Notes: a model not told the origin generated them from the sequence alone. Shown: positions 6,013 through 12,828, numbered from the stretch's first letter. The stretch is 12,828 nucleotides of DNA from Desulfovibrionaceae bacterium UBA930 (GCA_002293605.1 DBDO01000063.1:995-13822); one strand, 5' to 3'. Program-made: numbers and translations.

Positions 6013-6825
6013 TTATTTCTCACACACCGGAATCATCACCCGTATCAGCTGCCGCACCCTGTCTGAGGTGCCGATTGCGTGCAGTGGGTATTCCTCGTAG
6101 GCGTTTCCGCAGGGCCGCAGCCCTTTGGCCTCCATATAGCCGAGAAGTCGCGTGAAAAGCGCGCCGCTGCCGCAGTAATTACCGTGCGTGTAGCCTATTG
6201 CGTAGCGCGCGGCAGGCCTTGTATCCTGCCCGTCCGGGTTGAAAAAGTAGAAGCGGTCCGGCCAGGCGTAGCCCCATTCTCCCTTTCGTTCCTCCGAAAA
6301 CAGACCCCAGACCGGGTAGTTCAAATCCAGTTCCGGGTATTTTTCGCCGACAGCGGCGTAAAAAGCCGAGAGCGCATCAAAGGGGTTTTTATTGTTGCTG
6401 TAGTCGTTCAGTTCGCCGAGCACAATCTTGGCTTCCGGCAAAGAGCGTATAGTAGGGACATCTTCATCGGCATCTTCCGCCGAACGGATGATCGCGTGCA
6501 AGGTGGCGAGCAGCTTTTGCGAGCGCTTGAGCTCCTCCTCCATGATCTCAAGCTGGCTGATCTGGCGTTTCAAGTTCGCGCATACCTGCTTCGGGTCGCT
6601 CTGGCCCATCACTTCCTTGATTTCAGCCAAAGGCATGCCTCCCGCCTGGAGTATGCGGATCATGCTCAACTGCGCCACCTGCTTGCAGGCATAGTAGCGG
6701 TAGTTGTTTTTGCCGCGCTCCTCGGGCGTGAGCAGGCCGATCTTGTCGTAATGGTGCAGCGTGTCGCGCGTTGTTCTGCCAAGCTGGGCAAATCGGTCTA
6801 CAGAGAGCAAACGTTCGTTTCCCAT
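6013..6825 (-). CDS. MerR-family transcriptional regulator with GyrI/BmrR-like effector domain
   Basis: A 270-aa regulator. Residues 6-25 (LLSVDRFAQLGRTTRDTLHHYD) form the MerR winged helix-turn-helix with the YDKIGLL signature (26-32) and the second wing NYRYYACKQVAQL. A coiled-coil dimerisation helix (about 78-112) follows, then a C-terminal domain (125-270) of the GyrI-like/BmrR effector type. That domain includes RFYFFNPDG, an aromatic-rich YAIGYTHGNYCG stretch and NAYEEYPLHAI, whose acidic pair may bind a cationic or hydrophobic ligand as in BmrR. Such proteins usually activate efflux or detoxification genes by untwisting a 19-20-bp promoter spacer. The reading frame stays open up to 7002, but the extra 59 residues are low-complexity AT-derived sequence. 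The ATG at 6825 has AAAGGCGG upstream and gives a standard N-terminus. No obvious target gene is adjacent, and the ligand is unknown. Confidence 0.9.
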   Translation of the reverse strand: MGNERLLSVDRFAQLGRTTRDTLHHYDKIGLLTPEERGKNNYRYYACKQVAQLSMIRILQAGGMPLAEIKEVMGQSDPKQVCANLKRQISQLEIMEEELKRSQKLLATLHAIIRSAEDADEDVPTIRSLPEAKIVLGELNDYSNNKNPFDALSAFYAAVGEKYPELDLNYPVWGLFSEERKGEWGYAWPDRFYFFNPDGQDTRPAARYAIGYTHGNYCGSGALFTRLLGYMEAKGLRPCGNAYEEYPLHAIGTSDRVRQLIRVMIPVCEK

Positions 6826-6840
6826 AGGGTTCGTCCGCCT

Positions 6841-6861
6841 TTCACACTGGAACAGTTTCAC
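6841..6861. promoter_or_regulatory. Possible regulator site upstream of the MerR gene
   Basis: A small palindrome, ACTG-GAA-CAGT (6846-6856), is flanked on both sides by TTCAC (6841-6845 and 6857-6861, the latter preceded by T). It lies 15-36 bp upstream of the MerR ATG, where an autoregulatory site could be. The arms are only 4 bp and no clear MerR-type 19-bp promoter spacer frames it, so this is weak. Confidence 0.2.
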
Positions 6862-6968
6862 TTCGAGAGGGTCGCTTAAGGGGGAGGAGCGAAGCGGCAC
6901 CCGCTTGCGGCACGAGAACGCGGCAGGCGGAATACACCGGACTTTTTCAAGACGTGGCCTTGTATGTA

Positions 6969-6996
6969 ATATTATATATATATATATATATAATAT
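6969..6996. repeat. 28-bp perfect AT palindrome (TA dinucleotide run)
   Basis: ATATTA (6969-6974), a (TA)n core, then TAATAT (6991-6996). The whole 28 bp is its own reverse complement and contains no G or C. It could extrude as a cruciform or act as a DNA-unwinding or flexible element, and it is prone to slippage. It lies in the AT-rich intergenic patch, about 145 bp upstream of the MerR start and 370 bp upstream of the chemoreceptor start. Confidence 0.9.
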
Positions 6997-7364
6997 GCAC
7001 AAAAAGATATCTTCCTTGCCCTATCCCCCGTGCTTGGAAAAGAAGCTCTATTGTAGTGTTTCTACCATTGATTGCATTTTTTTTCAATCCACTTGGGCAG
7101 ATAGGCTTTTTTCCACCTTTCTTGCAATTCTGTTTACTTTTTTCTTGACTCTCGCCCTATACGATACTGTTTTATAACACACAGAAAACCCTCATGCTGG
7201 TTTTATGTTTTTTGCCTCCCTGCTTGCTCAAGCGCTTTGTTACAACACTGAGGCCCTGGGCATAAAACGCTATAAAATCTTACTGTTACAGGAAAAACGA
7301 GCTGCGAACAGACCCCCGGCCTGTTGGGGAACATTTGAAATATCCTGTAAATTGAGGAGTATGT

Positions 7365-9812
7365 ATGACAGCACAGAGTAAAGCTCTCCCAGGATTCGGC
7401 ATAACGACAAAGTGGAAAATCATCACAGGCTTTGGCCTCATGATCGCCCTGATCGCCCTTGTGGCCGGCATAGGCTACTTCGGCCTCTCCGGCGCGACAG
7501 ACTCCTTTACTGAATACCGCCGTCTGGCCCGGCTCAACGTGATCACTTCGGATTTGGTCGCGCACCAGCTCGGGGCCACGAGCGATATCCGCCAGTTCCG
7601 CATTACCGTGGACCCGAAAGAGATGCAAAGCGCCCGGGGCCAAATCCAGGAAAACCAGAAACTTCTTGATGATGCCGAGGATCTCACCTCCCTGCCGCAG
7701 ACCAGAAACAGCCTGCTCGAAATCGAAAAACGCTTCACGGAACAGATAGCGGATGCTGATGCCCTGGAAAAATCCGTTCTGGCCGTGGTGGAGGAATATG
7801 AGACGAAACTGCGCCCGACCCTGCGCGGCATGAGTCAGGAACTGATGCAAATAGGGCTGCTGTTTCATGAGGTGGGCAACAAAGAGGCCCTGCAGGAAAA
7901 CTTGCAGTTGCTGGACCAACTGGCGGCCTTGCGCGCCGCCTTCGCCCGCCTCACTTACAGCCGCAGCCGGGCGAACATGGAGGAGACGGAGAAGCTGCTG
8001 GCCGCGCTCGGCAAAGATATGGAAGAACTCGCCGCGCTGTTGCATAGCGATGCGGGGCGCGCGGCCTTTGGCAAGCTCAAAACCTCCTATGAGGGGCTTT
8101 TGTCCATCGCCGCCGCCATGCGGGCCGATATTCTGGAAAATATGCGCGCCCTCGACCTCATCGCCACGCTCAACATTGATGTGCGCAAAGACATCACCGC
8201 GCTCAGCAATGGCATCAACGAGCAGATGAACGCACAAGGCGCGCGCACGCTGGAGACGAACGCCTCAGCCCAGAAATTCATGGCCGGCGTCACCGCAGGC
8301 GGCCTGCTTTTAGGTATTCTGCTGGCCGCCCTCATTGTTATCGGCCTGATCCGGGTGCTGCGCAGCATGAGCGCCTTTGCCGATGCCATTGCCGAGGGCG
8401 ACTTCCAGGCCCAAGTGAACAGCCGCGAAAAAGGCGAAATCGGCCATATGATTGAGGCCATGCGGCAGATCCCCGCAGTTCTGCAATCCATTCTCGGCGA
8501 TTATCAAAAACTGGAAAAAAGCATTGAGTACGGCGAACTGAACGCCAAAGGCGATGCCGCTGCCTACAAAGGAGGCTTTGCCAAACTGATGGAAGGCGCC
8601 AACGCCATTATCGGGCGCTTTTTGCTGGTCGTGGACAACATGCCGACCCCTGTGGTCATTGTGGACAAAAGCGCCCGGGCCACATACGCCAACGCCCTTA
8701 CCCTGGAAGTCGCGGGCGAGTGCCAGGGCAAGACCTGCAAGCAGATCATGGAACGCGAAGACTACGGCACATCCACCGATGCCCTGAAACGGGCTATAGA
8801 AAGCCTGCGCCCGGCCAGCGCCGAAACCCGCGCCCATCCTCAGGGTAAGGACATGGATATTTCCTATACGGCCATTCCCATGCTGAACGCCAAAGGCGAA
8901 ATCGCCGCCGTGCTGCAAGTCATCACGGATCTCACCGCCATCAAGGAAACGCAGCGCACCATCCAGCATGTGGCCGAGCAGGCGGCCACCATTTCCAACC
9001 GCGTGGCCGCCGCTTCCGAACAGCTCTCCGCCCAGGTGGAGCAGGTCTCGCGCGGGGCGGAAATGCAGCGCGACCGCGTGGACAGCACAGCCTCGGCCAT
9101 GACGGAAATGAACTCCACCGTGCTGGAAGTGGCGAAAAACGCCGGAGAAGCCTCGGAACAGTCCGAACTGACCAGGGGCAAGGCCACGGACGGGGCTTCC
9201 CTGGTTGACAAGGTGGTCCATTCCATCAATCAGGTGAACGGCGTGGCCGCCACCCTGCAAAAAAACATGCAGGAACTGGGAAGCCAGGCCGAAAGCATCG
9301 GCGGGGTGATGAACGTGATTTCCGACATCGCGGATCAAACCAACCTCCTGGCCCTGAACGCGGCCATTGAAGCGGCCCGCGCAGGCGAGGCAGGGCGCGG
9401 TTTCGCGGTTGTGGCTGACGAGGTGCGCAAACTCGCGGAAAAGACCATGACCGCCACGCAGGAAGTGGGCTCCAACATCTCGGCCATCCAAAACTCCACG
9501 CGCGCCAACATCAACGCGGTGGACGACGCGGCCAGGGCCGTCATTGAAGCAACGGATCTGGCCAATACCTCAGGTCAGGCCTTGTCGGAAATCGTCAATC
9601 TGGCCTCGGCCAACTCCTCGGTGGTGGCCTCCATCGCAACGGCGGCGGAACAGCAAAGCGCCACCTCCGAAGAAATCAGCCGCGCCATAGAGGAAATCAA
9701 CAAGATTGTCGGCGAAACCTCGGAAGGCATGATCCAGTCCTCTGCGGCCGTGCAGGAACTCTCCCGCATGGCCCAGGAACTGAACGCCGTCATGGCGGAG
9801 CTGCAACGATAG
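7365..9812 (+). CDS. Methyl-accepting chemotaxis protein with helical sensor, HAMP and PAS domains
   Basis: An 815-aa transmembrane chemoreceptor. TM1 is at about 18-40 (IITGFGLMIALIALVAGIGY). A largely helical periplasmic domain of about 260 residues (42-302) follows, the size and style of a helical bimodular (HBM) sensor. TM2 is at about 305-330. A HAMP domain (331-385) leads to a second HAMP-like stretch with 'GELNAKGD' (390-418), a PAS domain (about 422-525; DNMPTPVVIVDKSARATYAN) and the methyl-accepting signalling domain (530-815). The conserved hairpin tip DIADQTNLLALNAAIEAARA (654-673) binds CheA and CheW. No CheR-binding pentapeptide is seen at the C-terminus (ends AELQR). Two sensory inputs are implied, one periplasmic and one cytoplasmic (PAS, with unknown cofactor). 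The start is supported by GAGGAG at 7354-7359. An HD-GYP regulator follows on the same strand. Confidence 0.95.
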   Translation: MTAQSKALPGFGITTKWKIITGFGLMIALIALVAGIGYFGLSGATDSFTEYRRLARLNVITSDLVAHQLGATSDIRQFRITVDPKEMQSARGQIQENQKLLDDAEDLTSLPQTRNSLLEIEKRFTEQIADADALEKSVLAVVEEYETKLRPTLRGMSQELMQIGLLFHEVGNKEALQENLQLLDQLAALRAAFARLTYSRSRANMEETEKLLAALGKDMEELAALLHSDAGRAAFGKLKTSYEGLLSIAAAMRADILENMRALDLIATLNIDVRKDITALSNGINEQMNAQGARTLETNASAQKFMAGVTAGGLLLGILLAALIVIGLIRVLRSMSAFADAIAEGDFQAQVNSREKGEIGHMIEAMRQIPAVLQSILGDYQKLEKSIEYGELNAKGDAAAYKGGFAKLMEGANAIIGRFLLVVDNMPTPVVIVDKSARATYANALTLEVAGECQGKTCKQIMEREDYGTSTDALKRAIESLRPASAETRAHPQGKDMDISYTAIPMLNAKGEIAAVLQVITDLTAIKETQRTIQHVAEQAATISNRVAAASEQLSAQVEQVSRGAEMQRDRVDSTASAMTEMNSTVLEVAKNAGEASEQSELTRGKATDGASLVDKVVHSINQVNGVAATLQKNMQELGSQAESIGGVMNVISDIADQTNLLALNAAIEAARAGEAGRGFAVVADEVRKLAEKTMTATQEVGSNISAIQNSTRANINAVDDAARAVIEATDLANTSGQALSEIVNLASANSSVVASIATAAEQQSATSEEISRAIEEINKIVGETSEGMIQSSAAVQELSRMAQELNAVMAELQR

Positions 9813-9828
9813 TCGGGGTAGCGAAGAT

Positions 9829-9882
9829 TCCGGAGGGGCTCTGCCCCTCCGGACCTCCCCGCCAGGGACGGCAAGTCCCTGG
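9829..9882. repeat. Intergenic palindromic repeat, copy 1 (double hairpin)
   Basis: Two perfect hairpins stand side by side. TCCGGAGGGG (9829-9838) pairs with CCCCTCCGGA (9844-9853) across loop CTCTG. CCAGGGAC (9862-9869) pairs with GTCCCTGG (9875-9882) across loop GGCAA. It starts 16 bases after the chemoreceptor stop. Neither hairpin is followed by a T-run, so it is not a classic terminator. The layout and the GGCTCTGCCCC core look like the dispersed palindromic elements common between genes in many Desulfovibrio-type genomes (recognition from memory, not checked). It may stabilise the upstream mRNA 3' end. Confidence 0.85.
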
Positions 9883-9920
9883 ACCCGGCATTTTCCGAAA
9901 AGCGGCTGTTGATAAAGTCC

Positions 9921-9987
9921 TTGAGAGAGCTCTGCCCTCCAAAGCTCTCCCGGCAAAGAATTTCTGCGCTCCGCTCAGAACGAGCGG
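9921..9987. repeat. Intergenic palindromic repeat, copy 2 (degenerate)
   Basis: This follows the plan of copy 1 with changes: GAGAGCT (9925-9931) pairs with AGCTCTC (9943-9949), and CCGCTC (9971-9976) pairs with GAGCGG (9982-9987). The shared core runs GCTCTGCCC, TCC, then CTCCCCGCCA in copy 1 against CTCTCCCGGCA in copy 2. The two therefore look like diverged members of one family in direct orientation, about 90 bp apart. There is no coding sequence in this stretch. Confidence 0.6.
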
Positions 9988-10008
9988 TCCCTTCGCAATC
10001 CCATCGCC

Positions 10009-10049
10009 GGAAAACTATTGAAAAAGCGCCCCGGCTGTAATAGTTTTCC
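10009..10049 (+). promoter_or_regulatory. Long inverted repeat in the leader of the HD-GYP gene
   Basis: Perfect 11-bp arms GGAAAACTATT (10009-10019) and AATAGTTTTCC (10039-10049) are separated by 19 bp. CGCC (10005-10008) and GGCG (10053-10056) can extend the stem past a 3-base bulge. The downstream arm ends 18 bases before the ATG at 10068, and the extension covers the weak ribosome site GGCGAGA. It could be a translational control hairpin or a dimeric operator. There is no T-run, so it is not an intrinsic terminator. Confidence 0.55.
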
Positions 10050-10067
10050 AGCGGCGAGATACCACAT

Positions 10068-11201
10068 ATGCACAATCTTCAAACGAACAGCCTCATCACG
10101 TCTTCGCAAGGCCTTGATGCAGGCACCAGCCAGAGCGCGCTTTTGCTACCCGGAGCAAAAGCGCCTGAAACCGTCTTTGTCGTTGACGATGACATCAACA
10201 CGCTCCTGTTGGTGGAAAACGCGCTCTCAGGCTCGTATTCCGTTGTCACGGCCCCTTCCGCCCTGAAGATGTTCGAACTGCTGAAGGGCTTGCGGCCCGA
10301 CATCATTCTGCTGGACATACGCATGCCCGGCATGGACGGTATGGAGGCGCTCCGGCGCTTGAAGGCAAGCCCCCTCTTTCGCGACATTCCCGTCATCTTT
10401 CTCTCGGGCATGTCGGATATGGATGATGAAATTCTTGCCTTTGAACTCGGCGTGGTGGATTTTATAAAAAAGCCCTTTTCCGTGTCCGTGCTGCTCAAGC
10501 GCATTGCAAGGCATCTAAATATCGATGCCCTGATACATGAGCGAACCGCGCAGCTGCGTAAACTGAAAAACGGCATTCTCTCCGTTCTGGCCGACCTGCT
10601 TGAACAGCGCGATGAAATTACGGGCGGGCACACTGAGCGCACGGCCCAGTATATACAAATTCTTATTGAAGCCCTGACCGCGCACGATATCTACACGCCC
10701 GAGATTGAAACCTGGGATTCCGAACTGGTCATCGCCTCCTCGCGCCTGCATGATGTGGGAAAAATAGTCATTTCCGATGTGATTTTAAATAAGCCCGGCA
10801 AACTGACTCCGGACGAATTTGAAACCATGAAAACCCACGCTGCGGAAGGCGAGCGCATTATCGAGGAAATGATCGCCCAGACGGGCGAAGAGCGCTTTTT
10901 GCACAGCGCAAAGCTCTTTGCCGGATACCACCATGAGCGCTGGGACGGGCTTGGCTACCCTCACGGGCTCAAGGGCTGCGATATTCCGCTTCACGGGCGC
11001 ATCATGGCGCTTTCCGACGTATATGACGCCATGCTTTCAGACCGGCCCTACAAAAAGGCCTTTAACCATGAAACGGCCGTGCGCTTTATTTTGAAAGAAA
11101 AAGGCAGGCTTTTCGACCCGGCAATCGTGCGGGTGTTTGAAGCCGTGCACGAAAAATTCAGGGCCATATCGGCTGGGACGGGAATAGTGGAGACAAAGTA
11201 G
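10068..11201 (+). CDS. Response regulator with HD-GYP c-di-GMP phosphodiesterase domain (RpfG-like)
   Basis: A 377-aa cytoplasmic two-component output protein. After a 33-residue N-terminal extension comes a receiver domain (35-150) with the acidic pocket DDD (40-42), phospho-acceptor Asp83 (LLDIRMPGMDG), Ser113 (FLSG) and Lys134 (IKKPF). A linker helix leads to an HD-GYP domain (about 170-370). It has GGHTER (186-191), the HD pair H228-D229 in RLHDVGK, and the complete signature HHERWDGLGYP (288-298), so it should be catalytically active. Such enzymes hydrolyse c-di-GMP, commonly to GMP, and affect motility and biofilm. No cognate histidine kinase is in view, but the chemoreceptor gene lies 255 bp upstream. 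The start lacks a strong Shine-Dalgarno sequence (GGCGAGA, 12 nt away) and sits just after a long inverted repeat. Confidence 0.94.
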   Translation: MHNLQTNSLITSSQGLDAGTSQSALLLPGAKAPETVFVVDDDINTLLLVENALSGSYSVVTAPSALKMFELLKGLRPDIILLDIRMPGMDGMEALRRLKASPLFRDIPVIFLSGMSDMDDEILAFELGVVDFIKKPFSVSVLLKRIARHLNIDALIHERTAQLRKLKNGILSVLADLLEQRDEITGGHTERTAQYIQILIEALTAHDIYTPEIETWDSELVIASSRLHDVGKIVISDVILNKPGKLTPDEFETMKTHAAEGERIIEEMIAQTGEERFLHSAKLFAGYHHERWDGLGYPHGLKGCDIPLHGRIMALSDVYDAMLSDRPYKKAFNHETAVRFILKEKGRLFDPAIVRVFEAVHEKFRAISAGTGIVETK

Positions 11202-11321
11202 GCGCTCCTGATCTTCTCCTCTAACAAGCATCCCACCGTAAGGATTTGAGTGAATAAATCGGAATTACTATCGGATTTTACGGTATCAGACAGGCCAGTA
11301 CAACTAAAAAAGCGCATACTT

Positions 11322-11340
11322 TTGCCCTCTTCTTGCCCTC
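11322..11340. repeat. Short direct repeat, 11-bp period
   Basis: TTGCCCTC occurs at 11322-11329 and again at 11333-11340, so the two copies fall on the same face of the helix. This is in the 226-bp gap after the HD-GYP gene and downstream of the acyl-CoA synthetase stop. The same gap holds ACCGTAA (11235-11241) facing TTACGGT (11278-11284) and no credible gene or clear terminator. Function is unknown and chance is possible. Confidence 0.3.
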
Positions 11341-11427
11341 CTCCATTCATATTACATCCGCAATACGAATGAAGGTCGACCATGCCGTACTGTCCCAAGC
11401 ACTTGGCGGCATAGAAATTCCGACCGG

Positions 11428-12828
11428 CTAATCCACATACAGATAGCGCTTGATCTTGTGCGTAGCGGTTTTCTCAAAGGGTTCGGTCTGTTCGATGATT
11501 CTGACGATACGGGCGAAAGAGGAAACCTTGCTGTTGACCGTCTGGCGTATGCCTTCCAGCAGTTCTTTGCGTTTTTCTTCCATTTCCGCTTCTGAAAGGT
11601 TGGTCAGAACTTCGTCCACCTTGGCCGAATCCAGGTGCACGCGGGCGGTCAGGCGTCCTTCGTGCTGGTAGACGAGCACCTCCAGCACATAGGGAGAGGC
11701 AAAGAAAAAGGATTCCACCTCTTCCGGGTAGATATTCTCGCCGCTGGGGCCGAGAATCATATTTTTGGATCGGCCTTTGATATAGACGAAGCCGTCTTTG
11801 TCGATAGCGCCGAGATCGCCCGTTTTCAGCCAGCCGTCTGCGGTAAAGACCGATTCCGTAATCTCGGGCAGCTTGTAATAGCCGAGCATGACATTGGGGC
11901 CTTTGGCCTCTATTTCGCCTTCGCCGGTTGCGCTGTTCACATCGCCAAGGCGCAGGCTGACCCCTGGCAGGGGCGGGCCGGAGCTTAGGGGCCTTGTACT
12001 GTCCGGGGCCGCGCCGGACAAAATGGGCGAGGTTTCGGTCAGACCGTAGCCCACAGTAAAGGGAAATCTGGCTTCGCGCAAAAAGCGTTCGGCATCCACG
12101 GCCAGCGGCGCGCCGCCAATGGCCAGAATCCAGAGTTTGCCGCCAAAGGTCGCCATGAGCTTTCTGCCCGCCGCCCGGTGCATGATCTTGCGGAAAAAGG
12201 GAATCTCGTACAAGCGCCGGGCAAGCTGGCTCCCGGTCAGCTTGGGCAGCACGTTGGACTTGAAAATCTTTTCAATAACCAGGGGCACGGCCAGCATGGC
12301 CGTGGGCCGCACCTCGGCCAGGGCGGGCAAAAGCACCCGGCCCGTGGGGGGCTTGTCCAGGTAGTGCACATGCACGCCGTGCAGTATGGGCAGCACCAGC
12401 CCCACCGTACATTCAAAGGTATGGGGCAGCGGCAGAATGGAGAGCATGCGGTCCTGCTCGGAAAGCTGGGCCACCGAATACACGCTCACGGCGTTATAGA
12501 CGATGTTTTTGTGGGTCAGCATGACCCCTTTGGAATGCCCTGTGGTGCCGGAGGTGTAGATAACGGCGGCCAGGTCATCCTCGCCGGGCTCGGCGCGGCC
12601 CTGGTGGGTGAGGCGCATGGCCTTTTCCTTCCACTTGCGAAGTTCCCTGAGGCCCTTGCTTTTCAATTCCCGCATGGTGTCGCGCTTCATGCCCTGGCTG
12701 ACGGGCGTGAAGTTTTCAATGCTGACGAAAAGGGGCGAGGGATCAAAAAGCGCGTCTTCGATTTTGGGAAACTGCTTTTCGGAGACAAAAACCGCCTTGG
12801 CTTCCGAATGCCGGATGATATGCGCCAT
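11428..12828 (-). CDS. Long-chain acyl-CoA synthetase (AMP-forming), 5' end outside window
   Basis: The C-terminal 466 residues of an ANL-superfamily adenylating enzyme that activates fatty acids with ATP to acyl-AMP and then acyl-CoA. Visible motifs, numbered from the window edge, are the P-loop YTSGTTGHSKG (91-101), PLPHTFE (134-140), YGLTETSP (261-268), GWLKTGDLG (332-340), the KGRSKNMI hinge (351-358), PSGENIYPEEVE (361-372) and the C-terminal lysine region ATHKIKRYLY. The PSGENIYP form favours the long-chain fatty acid or acyl-ACP ligase branch. The Met codon at the very edge is probably internal, since this family normally has about 100-150 residues before this point. Chain-length preference cannot be judged. 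The stop TAG is at 11428-11430, with no strong terminator downstream. Confidence 0.93.
   Translation of the reverse strand: MAHIIRHSEAKAVFVSEKQFPKIEDALFDPSPLFVSIENFTPVSQGMKRDTMRELKSKGLRELRKWKEKAMRLTHQGRAEPGEDDLAAVIYTSGTTGHSKGVMLTHKNIVYNAVSVYSVAQLSEQDRMLSILPLPHTFECTVGLVLPILHGVHVHYLDKPPTGRVLLPALAEVRPTAMLAVPLVIEKIFKSNVLPKLTGSQLARRLYEIPFFRKIMHRAAGRKLMATFGGKLWILAIGGAPLAVDAERFLREARFPFTVGYGLTETSPILSGAAPDSTRPLSSGPPLPGVSLRLGDVNSATGEGEIEAKGPNVMLGYYKLPEITESVFTADGWLKTGDLGAIDKDGFVYIKGRSKNMILGPSGENIYPEEVESFFFASPYVLEVLVYQHEGRLTARVHLDSAKVDEVLTNLSEAEMEEKRKELLEGIRQTVNSKVSSFARIVRIIEQTEPFEKTATHKIKRYLYVD

Larger units (their letters stand above)
6826..7364. other. Gene-free region between divergent MerR and chemoreceptor genes
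   Basis: About 540 bp without a credible gene on either strand. The first 130 bp are GC-rich like the coding DNA. From about 6955 to 7215 the sequence turns strikingly AT-rich with T runs (for example 7077-7084). A weak 6-bp hairpin, AAAACC (7185-7190) with GGTTTT (7199-7204), is followed by a T-tract. The last 150 bp lead to the chemoreceptor gene, whose ribosome site GAGGAG is at 7354-7359. I could not fix a convincing promoter for that gene. Confidence 0.6.

Noticed and set aside
6826..7002. 59-residue N-terminal extension of the MerR regulator
   Set aside because: It includes translation of the TA palindrome (IYIYIYII) and has no relation to the family; the ATG at 6825 has a ribosome site and a standard N-terminus.
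6954..7177. Small plus-strand ORFs in the AT-rich island
   Set aside because: They start in or beside the TA repeat, have no ribosome site and no recognisable protein features.
7145..7276. Promoter-like boxes upstream of the chemoreceptor (TTGACT at 7145, TTGTTA at 7237, CATAAA at 7261, TATAAA at 7271)
   Set aside because: No pairing gives both good boxes and a 16-18-bp spacer except a weak TTGTTA-N18-CATAAA; a sigma-54 GG-N10-GC pattern was also checked at 7199-7216 and the spacing is wrong.
8310..9491. Minus-strand ORF of 393 aa opposite the chemoreceptor
   Set aside because: A Gly/His-rich antisense shadow of a well-conserved chemoreceptor signalling domain.
11369..11431. 20-codon plus-strand ORF reading MKVDHAVLSQALGGIEIPTG
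   Set aside because: It looks protein-like but is too short to judge, has no ribosome site at a good distance and overlaps the acyl-CoA synthetase stop; it could be a gene remnant, but I cannot support that.

Overview
The window looks like chromosomal DNA of a motile, flagellated Gram-negative anaerobe, most likely a member of the Desulfovibrionaceae (Desulfovibrio/Bilophila group). That placement rests on the style of the flagellin C-terminus, the HAMP/PAS chemoreceptor, the fairly high GC of the genes and the intergenic palindromic repeats. It is a judgement from memory, not a database result. No phage, transposon, CRISPR array or rRNA is visible.

Layout. (1) 1-205: the 3' end of a flagellin gene on +, convergent with a complete prfC (release factor 3) on -. 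prfC diverges from a SLC13-type transporter with two internal RCK_C/TrkA_C domains (1945-3774, +). (2) 3836-5746: four tightly packed genes on -, transcribed in the order RelE-family toxin, XRE-family antitoxin (17-bp overlap), panB, panD (7-bp gap). The toxin gene has a near-consensus promoter with a perfect palindrome lying between its -35 and -10 boxes, which is a likely autoregulatory operator. (3) 5806-5976: tRNA-His(GUG) on -, with its own promoter and a strong nested-hairpin terminator. (4) 6013-6825: a MerR-family regulator with a GyrI/BmrR-like effector domain on -, followed by about 540 bp without a gene. Part of that gap is strikingly AT-rich and holds a 28-bp perfect TA palindrome. 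(5) 7365-11201: a transducer block on +, made of an 815-aa methyl-accepting chemotaxis protein and a response regulator with an HD-GYP c-di-GMP phosphodiesterase output. The 255 bp between them contain two related palindromic repeat copies and a separate long inverted repeat just upstream of the HD-GYP start. (6) 11428-12828: the C-terminal two thirds of a long-chain acyl-CoA synthetase on -, cut by the window edge.

How the genes relate. Flagellin, the chemoreceptor and the HD-GYP regulator fit a motility and c-di-GMP theme. PanB and PanD supply the two precursors (ketopantoate and beta-alanine) that feed pantothenate and CoA synthesis. The most notable non-standard features are the toxin-first TA operon with a promoter that predicts a leaderless transcript and possible read-through into panBD, the degenerate tandem palindromic element, and the inverted repeat at the HD-GYP leader. 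I found no clear candidate for a wholly new multigene system.
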